DNA of 64,000 nt from Intrasporangium oryzae NRRL B-24470 (lineage in GTDB: Bacteria > Actinomycetota > Actinomycetes > Actinomycetales > Dermatophilaceae). Shown in pieces: positions 16,981 to 25,382 of this stretch. The translations under genes were made by a program, and so were the position numbers. The notes beneath the pieces are model-generated. The model did not search any database. It saw only the letters and a list, made by a program, of their open reading frames with translations, and was not told where the DNA came from. The first letter of the stretch is position 1; each line of letters begins with the position of its first letter. Location: positions 1 to 64,000 of the forward strand of contig NZ_AWSA01000003.1 of assembly GCF_000576595.1 (NCBI RefSeq), read 5' to 3'.

Positions 16981-18665
16981 GGATCAGCGACACCGGCGAC
17001 CTCTGGTGGAAGAGCGCCGTCATCTACTGTGCGGACGTCCAGACGTTCCTCGACTCGGACGGGGACGGGACCGGCGACCTCCGGGGCCTGGAGGACCGCC
17101 TCGACTACCTCAACGACCTCGGCGTCACGTGCCTCTGGCTCATGCCGTTCTACCCGACGGCCCGCGTCGACGACGGCTACGACATCACCGACTTCTTCGG
17201 TGTCGACCCGGTGCTCGGGACCCACGGCGACTTCGTCGAGCTCGTCCGCACCGCCCGCGGCCTCGGGATCCGTGTCGTCATCGACTTCGTCATGAACCAC
17301 ACCTCCGACCAGCACCCGTGGTTCAAGTCGGCCCGGCGCAGCAAGGACGACCCGTACCGCGACTACTACGTGTGGAGCCCGATCGAGCCTCCGTCGACCA
17401 AGAAGGACGTGGTCTTCCCCGACAAGGAGGACAGCATCTGGCAGCTCGACGAGAAGACGGGCGAGTGGTACCTCCACCACTTCTACAAGCACCAGCCGGA
17501 CCTCAACGTCGCGAACCCCAAGGTGCAGGAGGAGATCTCGCGGACGCTCGGATTCTGGCTCGAGCTCGGGGTGGCCGGCTTCCGCGTCGACGCGGTGCCG
17601 TTCCTCTTCGCGCGCGACAAGGTGCCCGGTGTGAAGGAGCCCGAGGCGTTCAACCCCGACCGCTACCTCGGGGACGTCCGCAACTTCGTCACCCGCCGCG
17701 TCGGCGACGCGGTCCTCCTCGGCGAGGTCAACCTGCCCTACAAGGACCAGAAGACGTTCTTCGGGGGGCCCGACGGCGACGGGCTCAACATGCAGTTCGA
17801 CTTCATCGGGATGCAGAACATCTACCTCTCGCTCGCGCGCGGGGATGCTCGTCCGATCGCGACGGCACTGCGCCGACGGCCCCGCCTCGACGTGACGAGC
17901 CAGTGGGCCAACTTCGTGCGCAACCACGACGAGCTGACCCTCGACAAGCTCACGGACGACGAGCGGCAGGAGGTCTTCGACGCGTTCGGCCCCGACCCGG
18001 ACATGCAGCTCTACGGGCGCGGTCTGCGCCGGCGCCTGCCGTCGATGCTCGGCGGGGACGAGCGCCGGATCCGGCTCGTCTACTCGTTGATGTTCTCGCT
18101 GCCGGGAACACCGGTCCTCTTCTACGGGGAGGAGATCGGGATGGCGGAGAACCTCGACGTGCCGGGCCGCCTGGCGGTCCGGACACCGATGCAGTGGACG
18201 TCCGGGGAGACCGGCGGCTTCACGCGGGCGCCGAAGCGCCGGATGACGCGACCGATGCCCGGCGGGCTGTTCGGGCCGGACCAGGTCAACGCCGCCGACC
18301 AGCGGCACGACCACGGCTCGCACTGGTGGTTCATGCGCAACCTCATCTACACCTACCGGCAGCAGCCGGAGCTCGGCTGGTCCCACGCGGAGATCCTCAA
18401 GCAACCCCACCGCTCCGTCCTCGCGCACGTGTGCCGAGAGAAGGAGTCGGGGTGGGCGATGGTGGCCCTGCACAACTTCGGCGCGGACGGGTGCATGGTC
18501 CCGGTCGAGCTCGGCGACCTGCCCGCGGGGACCGTCCTTGTCGACCTGCTGGACGGGCTGCACGAGCACGAGCTCGACGCGCACGGCCGGATCGAGCTCG
18601 AGCTCCAGGGCTACGGCTACCGCTGGCTCCGGGTCCTCCGCCCCGAGGAAGGACCGCTCATCTGA
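16977..18665 (+). CDS. GH13 alpha-amylase family enzyme, trehalose synthase-like
   Basis: 562 aa. Opens like trehalose synthase (WWKSAVIYCADVQTFLDSDGDGTGDLRGL). GH13 conserved regions: FVMNHTSDQHPWF (region I), GFRVDAVPF (nucleophile Asp), LLGEVN (acid/base Glu) and FVRNHDELT (transition-state Asp). The GH13_16-like core is followed by a short C-terminal beta domain. It should act on alpha-glucosidic bonds, as maltose/trehalose isomerase or maltodextrin hydrolase; it lacks the maltokinase extension found on some trehalose synthases. GAGGAGGT precedes ATG 16977, which overlaps a short upstream ORF (ATGA). Confidence 0.88.
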   Translation: MRISDTGDLWWKSAVIYCADVQTFLDSDGDGTGDLRGLEDRLDYLNDLGVTCLWLMPFYPTARVDDGYDITDFFGVDPVLGTHGDFVELVRTARGLGIRVVIDFVMNHTSDQHPWFKSARRSKDDPYRDYYVWSPIEPPSTKKDVVFPDKEDSIWQLDEKTGEWYLHHFYKHQPDLNVANPKVQEEISRTLGFWLELGVAGFRVDAVPFLFARDKVPGVKEPEAFNPDRYLGDVRNFVTRRVGDAVLLGEVNLPYKDQKTFFGGPDGDGLNMQFDFIGMQNIYLSLARGDARPIATALRRRPRLDVTSQWANFVRNHDELTLDKLTDDERQEVFDAFGPDPDMQLYGRGLRRRLPSMLGGDERRIRLVYSLMFSLPGTPVLFYGEEIGMAENLDVPGRLAVRTPMQWTSGETGGFTRAPKRRMTRPMPGGLFGPDQVNAADQRHDHGSHWWFMRNLIYTYRQQPELGWSHAEILKQPHRSVLAHVCREKESGWAMVALHNFGADGCMVPVELGDLPAGTVLVDLLDGLHEHELDAHGRIELELQGYGYRWLRVLRPEEGPLI

Positions 18666-18733
18666 GCGGGTGGCGTATGCCGCTGCTCCGGCTCGGCGTT
18701 GACGCGCGGTCCCGCGTGGGGTTCCTTTGGGCC

Positions 18734-19483
18734 ATGGGGCAGGCCGACGACGTGACGGTCCGGCGGGTGACGGTCCGGTCGGACGGGCGGCCGTTCGGTG
18801 CGCTGGTCGTCGGACAGCACGGCCCCACCGACCCGGGGGCGATGTGCCCGGTCGTCGCGTTCGGCCACGGCTTCGCCCAGGACGCCGGCCGCTACCTCAG
18901 CATCCTCACCGGCCTTGCGGCGCGTGGCTACGTCGTCGTCGCGCCCGACAGCGAGACGCGGCTCTGGCCGAGCCACGCCCGCCTCGCCGACGACCTCTGG
19001 CGCGCGATCGAGTGGGCCAGGTCCTCGTCACCGCACGCCGATCCGGCGGCGTGCGCGGTGGCCGGCCACTCGATGGGCGCCGGGGCGGCGCTCCTCGCAG
19101 CCCAGCGGCATACGGACATCGACACCGTCGTGACGTTCGCCGCCGCGCGCACCCGGCCGTCGTCGGTCGCCGCGGCGGCCGCGATCCGCGCGGACGCGCT
19201 GTTCGTCGTGGGGTCGCTCGACCGGATCGTCCGGCCCGAGACGACGCGGACCATGTATGCCGCGAAGCCGACGCCCGCCACCTTCGTGACGATTACGGGT
19301 GGCTATCACTGCGGGTTCCTCGACTCGGCCGCGTGTCGCGGGCTCGGCTGCGACTCGGGCGATCTCACCCGTGACGCGCAGCTCGCGATCACCCGGCAGC
19401 TCCTCGGCGACTGGCTCGACTCGCGCCTTCGCGGACGTCCGCTGCCGCCCTGGCCCGACCACGTCGTCGTCGAGTCGCGCTAA
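18734..19483 (+). CDS. Alpha/beta hydrolase, chlorophyllase/dienelactone-hydrolase-like
   Basis: 249 aa. Oxyanion region FGHGFAQDAGRY, nucleophile elbow AGHSMGAGAAL (Ser), Asp in VVGSLDRIVRP, and His in GGYHCGFLDSA; a Cys-rich stretch (AACRGLGCDSG) follows. Resembles poly(ethylene terephthalate)-hydrolase/chlorophyllase-type esterases without a clear signal peptide. The start is uncertain: ATG 18734 is used, with GTG 18716 and ATG 18677 in frame upstream. It follows the GH13 gene by 68 nt in the same direction and may be co-transcribed. Long palindrome downstream. Confidence 0.78.
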   Translation: MGQADDVTVRRVTVRSDGRPFGALVVGQHGPTDPGAMCPVVAFGHGFAQDAGRYLSILTGLAARGYVVVAPDSETRLWPSHARLADDLWRAIEWARSSSPHADPAACAVAGHSMGAGAALLAAQRHTDIDTVVTFAAARTRPSSVAAAAAIRADALFVVGSLDRIVRPETTRTMYAAKPTPATFVTITGGYHCGFLDSAACRGLGCDSGDLTRDAQLAITRQLLGDWLDSRLRGRPLPPWPDHVVVESR

Positions 19484-19517
19484 CGGGGAGTCAGCCGGTA
19501 GCCGGTGCCGTTGGCGG

Positions 19518-19618
19518 CCCCACGTCACTGCTCCATCTACGGGAGCAGTGGGACCCACTGCTCCGCGTAGGGGAGCAGTGGGTCCCACTGCTCCCGTAGA
19601 TGGAGCAGTGACGTAGGG
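19518..19618. repeat. Long cruciform repeat, 47-bp arms, related to the palindromic family
   Basis: Arms 19518-19564 and 19572-19618 are complementary at 46 of 47 positions around a 7-nt loop. Each arm itself contains a smaller inverted pair, so CACTGCTCC or its complement occurs eight times in various orientations. The outer ends (ACGTCACTGC) match the palindromic family at 6618 and 9992. Lies between two co-directional genes; probably terminates upstream transcription. Confidence 0.8.
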
Positions 19619-19647
19619 AGCCGGGTGTGGCACCCCCGCGCTCGGGG

Positions 19648-19653
19648 TATGAC
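19648..19653 (+). promoter_or_regulatory. -10-like box (TATGAC) of the topoisomerase gene
   Basis: TATGAC, 6 nt before ATG 19660. Confidence 0.4.
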
Positions 19654-19659
19654 CGTGGC

Positions 19660-20658
19660 ATGGCCCGCCTGCGCACGGTCTCGCCGAGCTCGACCGGATG
19701 GACCCGCCGCCGTGCCGGGCGCGGGTTCGTCTACCTCGACGCGGAGGGCCGGCGCCTCGACGCCGAGCAGGTCGACCGGATCCGCTCCCTCGCGATCCCG
19801 CCCGCGTGGAACGACGTGTGGATCTGCCCGCAGCCCAACGGCCACATCCAGGCCGTCGGCACCGACGACGCCGGACGGCGGCAGTACCTCTACCACCCGG
19901 ACTGGCGCGCCAAGCGCGACCGGGCGAAGTTCGACCGGATCCTCCGGGCGGCCGAGAAGCTCCCGGCGGCGCGTCGTCGCGTCGCCCGCGACCTCGCTGC
20001 GGAGGGTATGCCGCGTGAGCGGGCGGCCGCTGCCGCCGTGCGCCTGCTCGACCTCGGCTACTTCCGGATCGGGAGCGACGCCTACACCGACGCGAACGGC
20101 TCGTTCGGGCTGACGACCCTCGAGAGGCAGCACGTGCGCCGACGCGGCGACAGCGTCGTGTTCGAGTTCGTCGGCAAGTCCGGCATCGAGCACACCGTCG
20201 AGATCAGCGACGAGGACGTCATCGCCGTGCTCGACCGGATGCGCTCGCGGCGGTCGCGCAGCCGCCGCGTCCTCGCCTACCGGGACACCGCGGGCTGGGT
20301 CGACCTCGACGCGACCGCCGTCAACGCCTACCTGTCCGACCTGCTCGGTGGTGAGCTCACGGCCAAGGACTTCCGGACCTGGCACGCCACCGTTATCGCC
20401 GCCACGGCGCTTGCCGCATCGGACGAGCCCGCGGACACCAGGGCGTCCCGTCGGCGCGCCGTCAAGGCAGCGATCGGGGAGGTGTCGACGTACCTCGGCA
20501 ACACCCCGACCATCGCGAAGAACTCGTACATCGACCCGCGGGTCATCGACCTCTACGAGTCAGGGACGACGATCGGGGAGGTGGCGCGCCGCCGCCACCG
20601 CACCCCCGCGGCTCGCCAGGCCAGCCTCGAGAAGGCGGTCCTCGAGCTGCTCTCCTGA
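19660..20658 (+). CDS. Type IB DNA topoisomerase
   Basis: 332 aa, the poxvirus-like short bacterial form. Conserved active-site elements: RIGSDAYT (first Arg), GKSGIEH (Lys), KDFRTWHAT (second Arg and nearby His) and the catalytic Tyr in NSYIDPRVIDLYE. It nicks and rejoins one DNA strand through a 3'-phosphotyrosine to relax supercoils. The N-terminal 90 residues form the clamp-like domain (PPAWNDVWICP). ATG 19660 chosen over the GTG 33 nt upstream for its -10 box. Scattered distribution in bacteria suggests past transfer of the family, but base composition here matches its neighbours. Confidence 0.93.
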   Translation: MARLRTVSPSSTGWTRRRAGRGFVYLDAEGRRLDAEQVDRIRSLAIPPAWNDVWICPQPNGHIQAVGTDDAGRRQYLYHPDWRAKRDRAKFDRILRAAEKLPAARRRVARDLAAEGMPRERAAAAAVRLLDLGYFRIGSDAYTDANGSFGLTTLERQHVRRRGDSVVFEFVGKSGIEHTVEISDEDVIAVLDRMRSRRSRSRRVLAYRDTAGWVDLDATAVNAYLSDLLGGELTAKDFRTWHATVIAATALAASDEPADTRASRRRAVKAAIGEVSTYLGNTPTIAKNSYIDPRVIDLYESGTTIGEVARRRHRTPAARQASLEKAVLELLS

Positions 20659-20759
20659 GCGCGCGCATTCCCCGACACGCCCACCCACCCCGTGATTCGA
20701 TGGTCCGAGCGCCTGGCGACGGAGTGCTTGGCGACGGAGCCTGGCGACAAGGAGGACGC

Positions 20760-22364
20760 GTGAGGGACTACGGACACGACCTGCAGTTCGGGCTCTTCCC
20801 CAGCCCCGACGTGACGGCGCTCCACGCCACGCTCGAGCTGGCACAGCTCGCCGACGTCGCCGGTCTCGACCTCGTCACGATCCAGGACCACCCCTACCAG
20901 GCGAGGCACCTCGACACCTCGACACTGCTGTCGGTCATCGCCGCCCGCACGTCGACGGTCCGGGTCGCCGCCAACGTCGCCAACCTCCCGCTCCGCCCAC
21001 CGGCCCAGCTCGCGAAGTCGATCGCAACCCTCGACATCATCACCGGGGGCCGGGCCGAGCTCGGGCTCGGTACCGGCGCCTTCTGGGACGCGATCGTCGC
21101 TGCAGGGGGCCCTCGTCGAACCCCCGGCGAGGCCGTCGCCGCTCTCGTCGAGGCGATCCGGATCATCCGCCGAGTCTGGGGCCAGGACCCCGAGCACGCG
21201 GACGAGCGGAGCGTCTCGGTCGAGGGAGAGCACTACCGCGTCATGGGGCTGCACGTCGGCCCGCGCCCGGTCCACCGCGTCGAGATCTGGCTCGGCGCCT
21301 ACCAGCCCCGGATGCTCCGGGTCACGGCGCGGTACGCCGACGGATGGCTGCCGAGCCAGGGATACGCCCCGCCCGAGAGCCTGGCCGGCCTCAACGCGGC
21401 CATCGACGAAGCAGCCGACCGCGCCGGCCGCGGGCCCCAGGCGATCCGACGGATGTACAACATCTCCGGCCACTTCGGAACCGGCGCCGGCTTCCTCCAG
21501 GGCACGGCCGACGACTGGGCCGAGCAACTCGCCGAGCTGACGCTGACGGAGGGGATGAGCACCTTCATCCTCGGCACGGACGACCCCGACGACGTGCGGC
21601 GCTTCGCCGAGGAGGTGGCCCCCGCGGTCCGGGAGCTCGTCGAGGTCGAGCGGGCGCGCCGAGCCGTCGAGGGTGGCAGCGGCGGGGTCGGCGGGGCACG
21701 GCCGGGGAGTCAGGACCTGCCTTTGCGCCTCCCCTCCCCCGACGCCCACCCGCTCACCGTCCAGCCCACGCCCGACGACGGCACGCGGCTCTCGCCGTCG
21801 ATGCCCTGGCCCGAGGACGACCGCCCGGTCGCGGCGAAACCCGAGTCAGCGGCATACACCGCCCACGAGCAGGCGGTGCCCCAGCACCTCGTCGACATCC
21901 ACGACCACCTGCGGAGCGAGCTCGCGCAGGTGCGCGACGTCGTGGGGCAGGTGCGCCAGGGGCTGATGAGCGCAGGCGCGGCGCGCTCGGTCATCAACAC
22001 GATGGCGATGCGCCAGAACAGCTGGACCCTCGGCGCATACTGCGAGTCCTACTGCCGCGCCGTCACCGGCCACCACACGCTCGAGGACCGAAGCGTCTTC
22101 ACCCACCTGCGCCGTGCACAGCCTGACCTCGCTCCGGTCCTCGACCGCCTGCAGGAGGAACACCACGTCATCGCCGACGTCCTCGAGCAGGTCGACCGCG
22201 CCCTCGTCGGCATCGTCTCCGCCGACCCCTACGGGGCGTCCGGGCACGCCGCTCTCGACGAGCTCCAGCGGGCCCTCGACCTGCTGACGGACACGCTCCT
22301 GTCCCACCTCGCCTACGAGGAGCGAGAGCTGCTCCACCCTCTCGCCCGCCACGGTTTCGGCTGA
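20760..22364 (+). CDS. LLM-class flavin oxidoreductase fused to a hemerythrin-like domain
   Basis: 534 aa. Residues 1-310 are a bacterial-luciferase-like barrel (IQDHPYQARHLDT, LGLGTGAFW, the ARYADGWLPS motif), a flavin or F420-dependent oxidoreductase. A Pro/Gly-rich linker (about 315-385) leads to a hemerythrin HHE domain (about 390-534) with the iron-ligand pattern DIHDHLR, HHTLEDRSVF, EEHHVIADVL and HLAYEERELLHPL. The fusion suggests the flavin reaction is tied to O2, NO or redox sensing at a diiron site. GTG 20760 follows AGGAGG; an in-frame ATG 20700 lacks a ribosome site. Confidence 0.88.
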   Translation: MRDYGHDLQFGLFPSPDVTALHATLELAQLADVAGLDLVTIQDHPYQARHLDTSTLLSVIAARTSTVRVAANVANLPLRPPAQLAKSIATLDIITGGRAELGLGTGAFWDAIVAAGGPRRTPGEAVAALVEAIRIIRRVWGQDPEHADERSVSVEGEHYRVMGLHVGPRPVHRVEIWLGAYQPRMLRVTARYADGWLPSQGYAPPESLAGLNAAIDEAADRAGRGPQAIRRMYNISGHFGTGAGFLQGTADDWAEQLAELTLTEGMSTFILGTDDPDDVRRFAEEVAPAVRELVEVERARRAVEGGSGGVGGARPGSQDLPLRLPSPDAHPLTVQPTPDDGTRLSPSMPWPEDDRPVAAKPESAAYTAHEQAVPQHLVDIHDHLRSELAQVRDVVGQVRQGLMSAGAARSVINTMAMRQNSWTLGAYCESYCRAVTGHHTLEDRSVFTHLRRAQPDLAPVLDRLQEEHHVIADVLEQVDRALVGIVSADPYGASGHAALDELQRALDLLTDTLLSHLAYEERELLHPLARHGFG

Positions 22365-22437
22365 GCCGACCCCCGCGCAGACGAGCCCGTATGCCGCTGG
22401 GCCCGCTGCCGCTGCGCGCCGGCGCACGGCCAGCAGA

Positions 22438-22986
22438 TCAGGCGCTGGCGGCCGCCGCCCCGTGCTCCAGGGCCTCGACCAGCGCGCCGCAGAACTGCGG
22501 CAGGTCGCCGGGCTTGCGGCTCGTGATCAGGTTCCCGTCGACGACGAGGGGCTCGTCGGTCCACTCACCCCCGGCGTTGCGGATGTCGGTCTGCAGGCTC
22601 GGCCACGACGTCAGGCGACGACCGCTGAGGACCCCCGCCTCGACGAGCGTCCACGGCGCGTGGCAGATGGCGGCCACCGGCCGCCCCGACGTCAGGAACT
22701 CCCTGACGAGGGCGACCGCGGCCGCATCGAGTCGCAGGGCGTCCGGGTTCGCGACGCCGCCGGGCAGGACGAGAGCGTCGAAGTCGTCGACCTTCGCGTC
22801 CGCGACGGTCAGGTCGACCGGGCGCTTCTCGGCCTTGTCGAGGTGGTCGAACGTCTGCACCTCGCCCGGCTTCGGGCTGACGAGGACGGCCTCGTGTCCC
22901 GCGTCGAGGACGGCCTGCCACGGCTCGGTCAGCTCGACCCGCTCGATGCCTTCGGACGCGACGAGGAACGCAACCTTCTTGGACAC
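22438..22986 (-). CDS. DJ-1/PfpI family protein (class I glutamine amidotransferase-like)
   Basis: 182 aa. The nucleophilic Cys is in AICHAPW (about residue 104) with the acidic partner in ASEGIE near the N-terminus, as in PfpI/YhbO/DJ-1 proteins. Family members act as proteases, deglycases or stress chaperones; which applies here cannot be told. Start GTG 22986 follows AAGGAG. Convergent with the LLM-hemerythrin gene, 73 nt apart. Confidence 0.88.
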   Translation of the reverse strand: MSKKVAFLVASEGIERVELTEPWQAVLDAGHEAVLVSPKPGEVQTFDHLDKAEKRPVDLTVADAKVDDFDALVLPGGVANPDALRLDAAAVALVREFLTSGRPVAAICHAPWTLVEAGVLSGRRLTSWPSLQTDIRNAGGEWTDEPLVVDGNLITSRKPGDLPQFCGALVEALEHGAAAASA

Positions 22987-23114
22987 GGTGTGACTCCTTG
23001 ATGCCGGGAAACGCTGCGAGGCAGCGACGTGCCCATGTCCCGTACCCCCGCGCCGGCCGATCGCCACACCCTTTTGGTTACGTCGAGCGGTCTACCGGCC
23101 CCCGGCCGAACCGG

Positions 23115-23630
23115 TCAGGCGGCGGTCTGGACCCGGGCGCGCCGGGTGATGTCGGCGCAGTCGAGGCAGACCTCCTCGGGCACGACCCCGAGGCGCATGA
23201 GCACGGCGAAGAGCTTGCAGCCGACGCAGAGGCCGAGGATCGACTCCAGCGCGGGGAAGAGGACCATGATCGCGGCGATGACCACCACCGCTGCGAGGGC
23301 GGCCGACCCGCCGGTCACGAGGCTGACGACCCAGAGGATGGTCGCCGCAGACGTCATGACGGCGCCGATGGCCGCCGCGAAGCGTTTCGGGGCTCCAGCC
23401 GTCGGTCGCGGGGCGGTGGCGACGGCGGGACGGATCCACCGCTGGACGAGCCGAGCGATCGGGCTCGCCTTGGGACCGACCGACGCACGCAGGGTGAAGT
23501 CGACGGCGAGCACGGCGTAGAGCCACCACTGCTGGGTCGCGAGGGCGATGACGCCCACGACGAGGACGACAGCCGCGATGAGACGGGCGTTGACGTCGTC
23601 GACGGTTGCCGGGAAGCGCGAGGAACTCAT
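23115..23630 (-). CDS. DUF4395 membrane protein
   Basis: 171 aa. Pattern: VDDVNARLIAAVV at the start, four membrane helices, then a paired-Cys region GLCVGCKLF and EEVCLDCADI near the C-terminus, typical of DUF4395. Family genes often neighbour thioredoxin or sulfurtransferase genes, so a thiol redox role is possible; function is unknown. The upstream region is conspicuously AT-rich and carries dyads, implying dedicated regulation. Start ATG 23630. Confidence 0.82.
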   Translation of the reverse strand: MSSSRFPATVDDVNARLIAAVVLVVGVIALATQQWWLYAVLAVDFTLRASVGPKASPIARLVQRWIRPAVATAPRPTAGAPKRFAAAIGAVMTSAATILWVVSLVTGGSAALAAVVVIAAIMVLFPALESILGLCVGCKLFAVLMRLGVVPEEVCLDCADITRRARVQTAA

Positions 23631-23635
23631 GCCTA

Positions 23636-23672
23636 CATTATTGATCACATAAGGCTGGCTTATACAAGCCCG
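23636..23672. promoter_or_regulatory. AT-rich operator-like dyads upstream of DUF4395
   Basis: An AT-rich island in otherwise GC-rich DNA. Two overlapping inverted repeats: ATAAG-N5-CTTAT (23649-23663) and GGCTT-N4-AAGCC (23657-23670). Looks like a regulator-binding promoter for the minus-strand gene. Confidence 0.5.
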
Positions 23673-23721
23673 CTCACGATGCGGACCCTCCCCCTCGGGC
23701 GCCCCAACGACGCCGGTCCGT

Positions 23722-25275
23722 TCACGCGCGCTCGCGCAGGACGTGCCACGCGGCGACCGCGACCACCACGAAGACGAGGGCGCCGACCCCGGCGACGACC
23801 TCGAGGCTCGTCGTGAAGGCTTCCCGGGCCGCCTCGAGCAGACCGCGCCCGACCCCGCCCGGGACCGAGACGGCCCCGTGCACGGCACCGGCGAGGCTGT
23901 CGAGCGCGACCGAGCCGGCGTCGGACGGGTGCTGGGCGGCATACGGAGCGAGCTGGTCGCGGTAGACGAACGTGGCGAGCGAACCGAGCCCGGCGACGCC
24001 GACAGCGACACCGAGCTCGCCCGACGTCTCGGACAGCGAGGCGACCGAGCCCGCCCGCTCACGGGGCGCAGACTCCATCATGACCGACATCGTCAACGTC
24101 GACGGGAGCATGATCCCGAACGACGCGAGCGCCATGCCGACGACGAGCAGCCCGACCCCGGCCAGCACCCCGACCTGCGTCTGGATGGCGAGGCCCGCAG
24201 CGCAGATCATCAGGCCTAGGGCCATCGTCCGGCCGGCGCCGAGGCGACGCCCGATCGCCGCGCTCGACGCCGAGCCGAGGAGGAGGGCGAGGTTCGCCGG
24301 CAGCATCCACAGGCCGGCGCCGAGCGGGTCGAGCCCCGCGACGAGCTGGAGCCACTGCGAGCTGACGAACGAGATCCCGGCCATGACGACCCCACCGACG
24401 AGCATGACCGCGAGCGCCGTCGAGAACACCCGGCCGCGGAAGAGCGTCAGGTCGACGAGCGGGTTGGCGATGCGCCGCTGGCGGCGGAGGAAGAGCCCTC
24501 CCATGACGATGCCGTATGCCGCTGAGCCCGCAGCCGCCCAGAGGTTCCCTCCGCGCGCGACCTCCTTGAAGGCGTGGATCACCGGCAGGATCGTCAGCAG
24601 GGACAGCACCGAGCTCGCGATGTCGACCGGGCCGCCGACGTGGCGATCGGACTCCGGGAGCAGCCGCGGACCTGCGACGAGGAGCACCACCATGAACGGG
24701 ATGCCCAGGAGGAACGCCGAGCCCCACCAGAAGTGCTCGAGGAGCACGCCCCCGACGAGCGGTCCCGCAGCCATGCCTCCCATGAAGCAGCTGAACCACA
24801 CGCCGATCGCCGTCGTGAGGGAGCGCTCCGTCGTGAAGATCGTCCGGAGCAGACCCATGGTCGAGGGCAGGAGGGTCGCCCCCGCGATGCCGAGCACGGC
24901 CCGCCAGAGGATCAGCTGGCCGGGCGAGGTGGCGTAGGCCGCGCACGCCGACGCGATGCCGAAGCCTGCCGCGCCCGCGAGGAGGAGCCTTCGACGGCCG
25001 ATCCGGTCGCCGAGCGCTCCCATCGTGACGAGGAACCCGGCCAGGACGAACGAGTAGATGTCGAGGATCCACAGCTGCTGGGTCGTGGTGGCGCCCAGGT
25101 CGGCGGAGAGCTCCGGCAGGGCCAGGTAGAGCACGCTCACGTCGAGCGAGAGGAGAAGTGCGGTCAGGGCGAGGACCCCGAGGGCGAGCCACTGACGCGG
25201 GCTCGTGGCCGGGGCGGTCGGCGCGACCGCGGTCGGCGCGGCGGCCGCGATGGGGTCCCGGTCCGTGGTGCTCAT
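23722..25275 (-). CDS. MFS drug:H+ antiporter, DHA2 family (EmrB/QacA-like), 14 helices
   Basis: 517 aa. Typical DHA2 features: SLDVSVLYLALPELSADLG in helix 1, motif A GALGDRIGRRRLLL (about residues 87-100), motif C-like segment in helix 5. Probably exports cationic drugs or antiseptics using the proton gradient. GGAGGAC precedes the ATG. No TetR/MarR repressor is adjacent; it is divergent from the endonuclease IV-like gene. Confidence 0.9.
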   Translation of the reverse strand: MSTTDRDPIAAAAPTAVAPTAPATSPRQWLALGVLALTALLLSLDVSVLYLALPELSADLGATTTQQLWILDIYSFVLAGFLVTMGALGDRIGRRRLLLAGAAGFGIASACAAYATSPGQLILWRAVLGIAGATLLPSTMGLLRTIFTTERSLTTAIGVWFSCFMGGMAAGPLVGGVLLEHFWWGSAFLLGIPFMVVLLVAGPRLLPESDRHVGGPVDIASSVLSLLTILPVIHAFKEVARGGNLWAAAGSAAYGIVMGGLFLRRQRRIANPLVDLTLFRGRVFSTALAVMLVGGVVMAGISFVSSQWLQLVAGLDPLGAGLWMLPANLALLLGSASSAAIGRRLGAGRTMALGLMICAAGLAIQTQVGVLAGVGLLVVGMALASFGIMLPSTLTMSVMMESAPRERAGSVASLSETSGELGVAVGVAGLGSLATFVYRDQLAPYAAQHPSDAGSVALDSLAGAVHGAVSVPGGVGRGLLEAAREAFTTSLEVVAGVGALVFVVVAVAAWHVLRERA

Positions 25276-25369
25276 GTCGTCCTCCAGGTGGTCCGAAGCG
25301 GTGTCTCACCACGACGTCGAACGGCACCAGGTCGTCTCGACACCAGACAGCGGCGTCGGCCCCGCGGCA

Positions 25370-25375
25370 TACAGT
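25370..25375 (+). promoter_or_regulatory. -10 box (TACAGT) of the endonuclease IV-like gene
   Basis: TACAGT, 7 nt before ATG 25383; overlaps a GCGGCATAC motif copy (25364-25372). Confidence 0.5.
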
Positions 25376-25382
25376 GGGCCGC

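Noticed and set aside
20700-20759. N-terminal extension of the LLM-hemerythrin protein from ATG 20700
   Set aside because: No ribosome site, repetitive sequence, and AGGAGG directly before GTG 20760.
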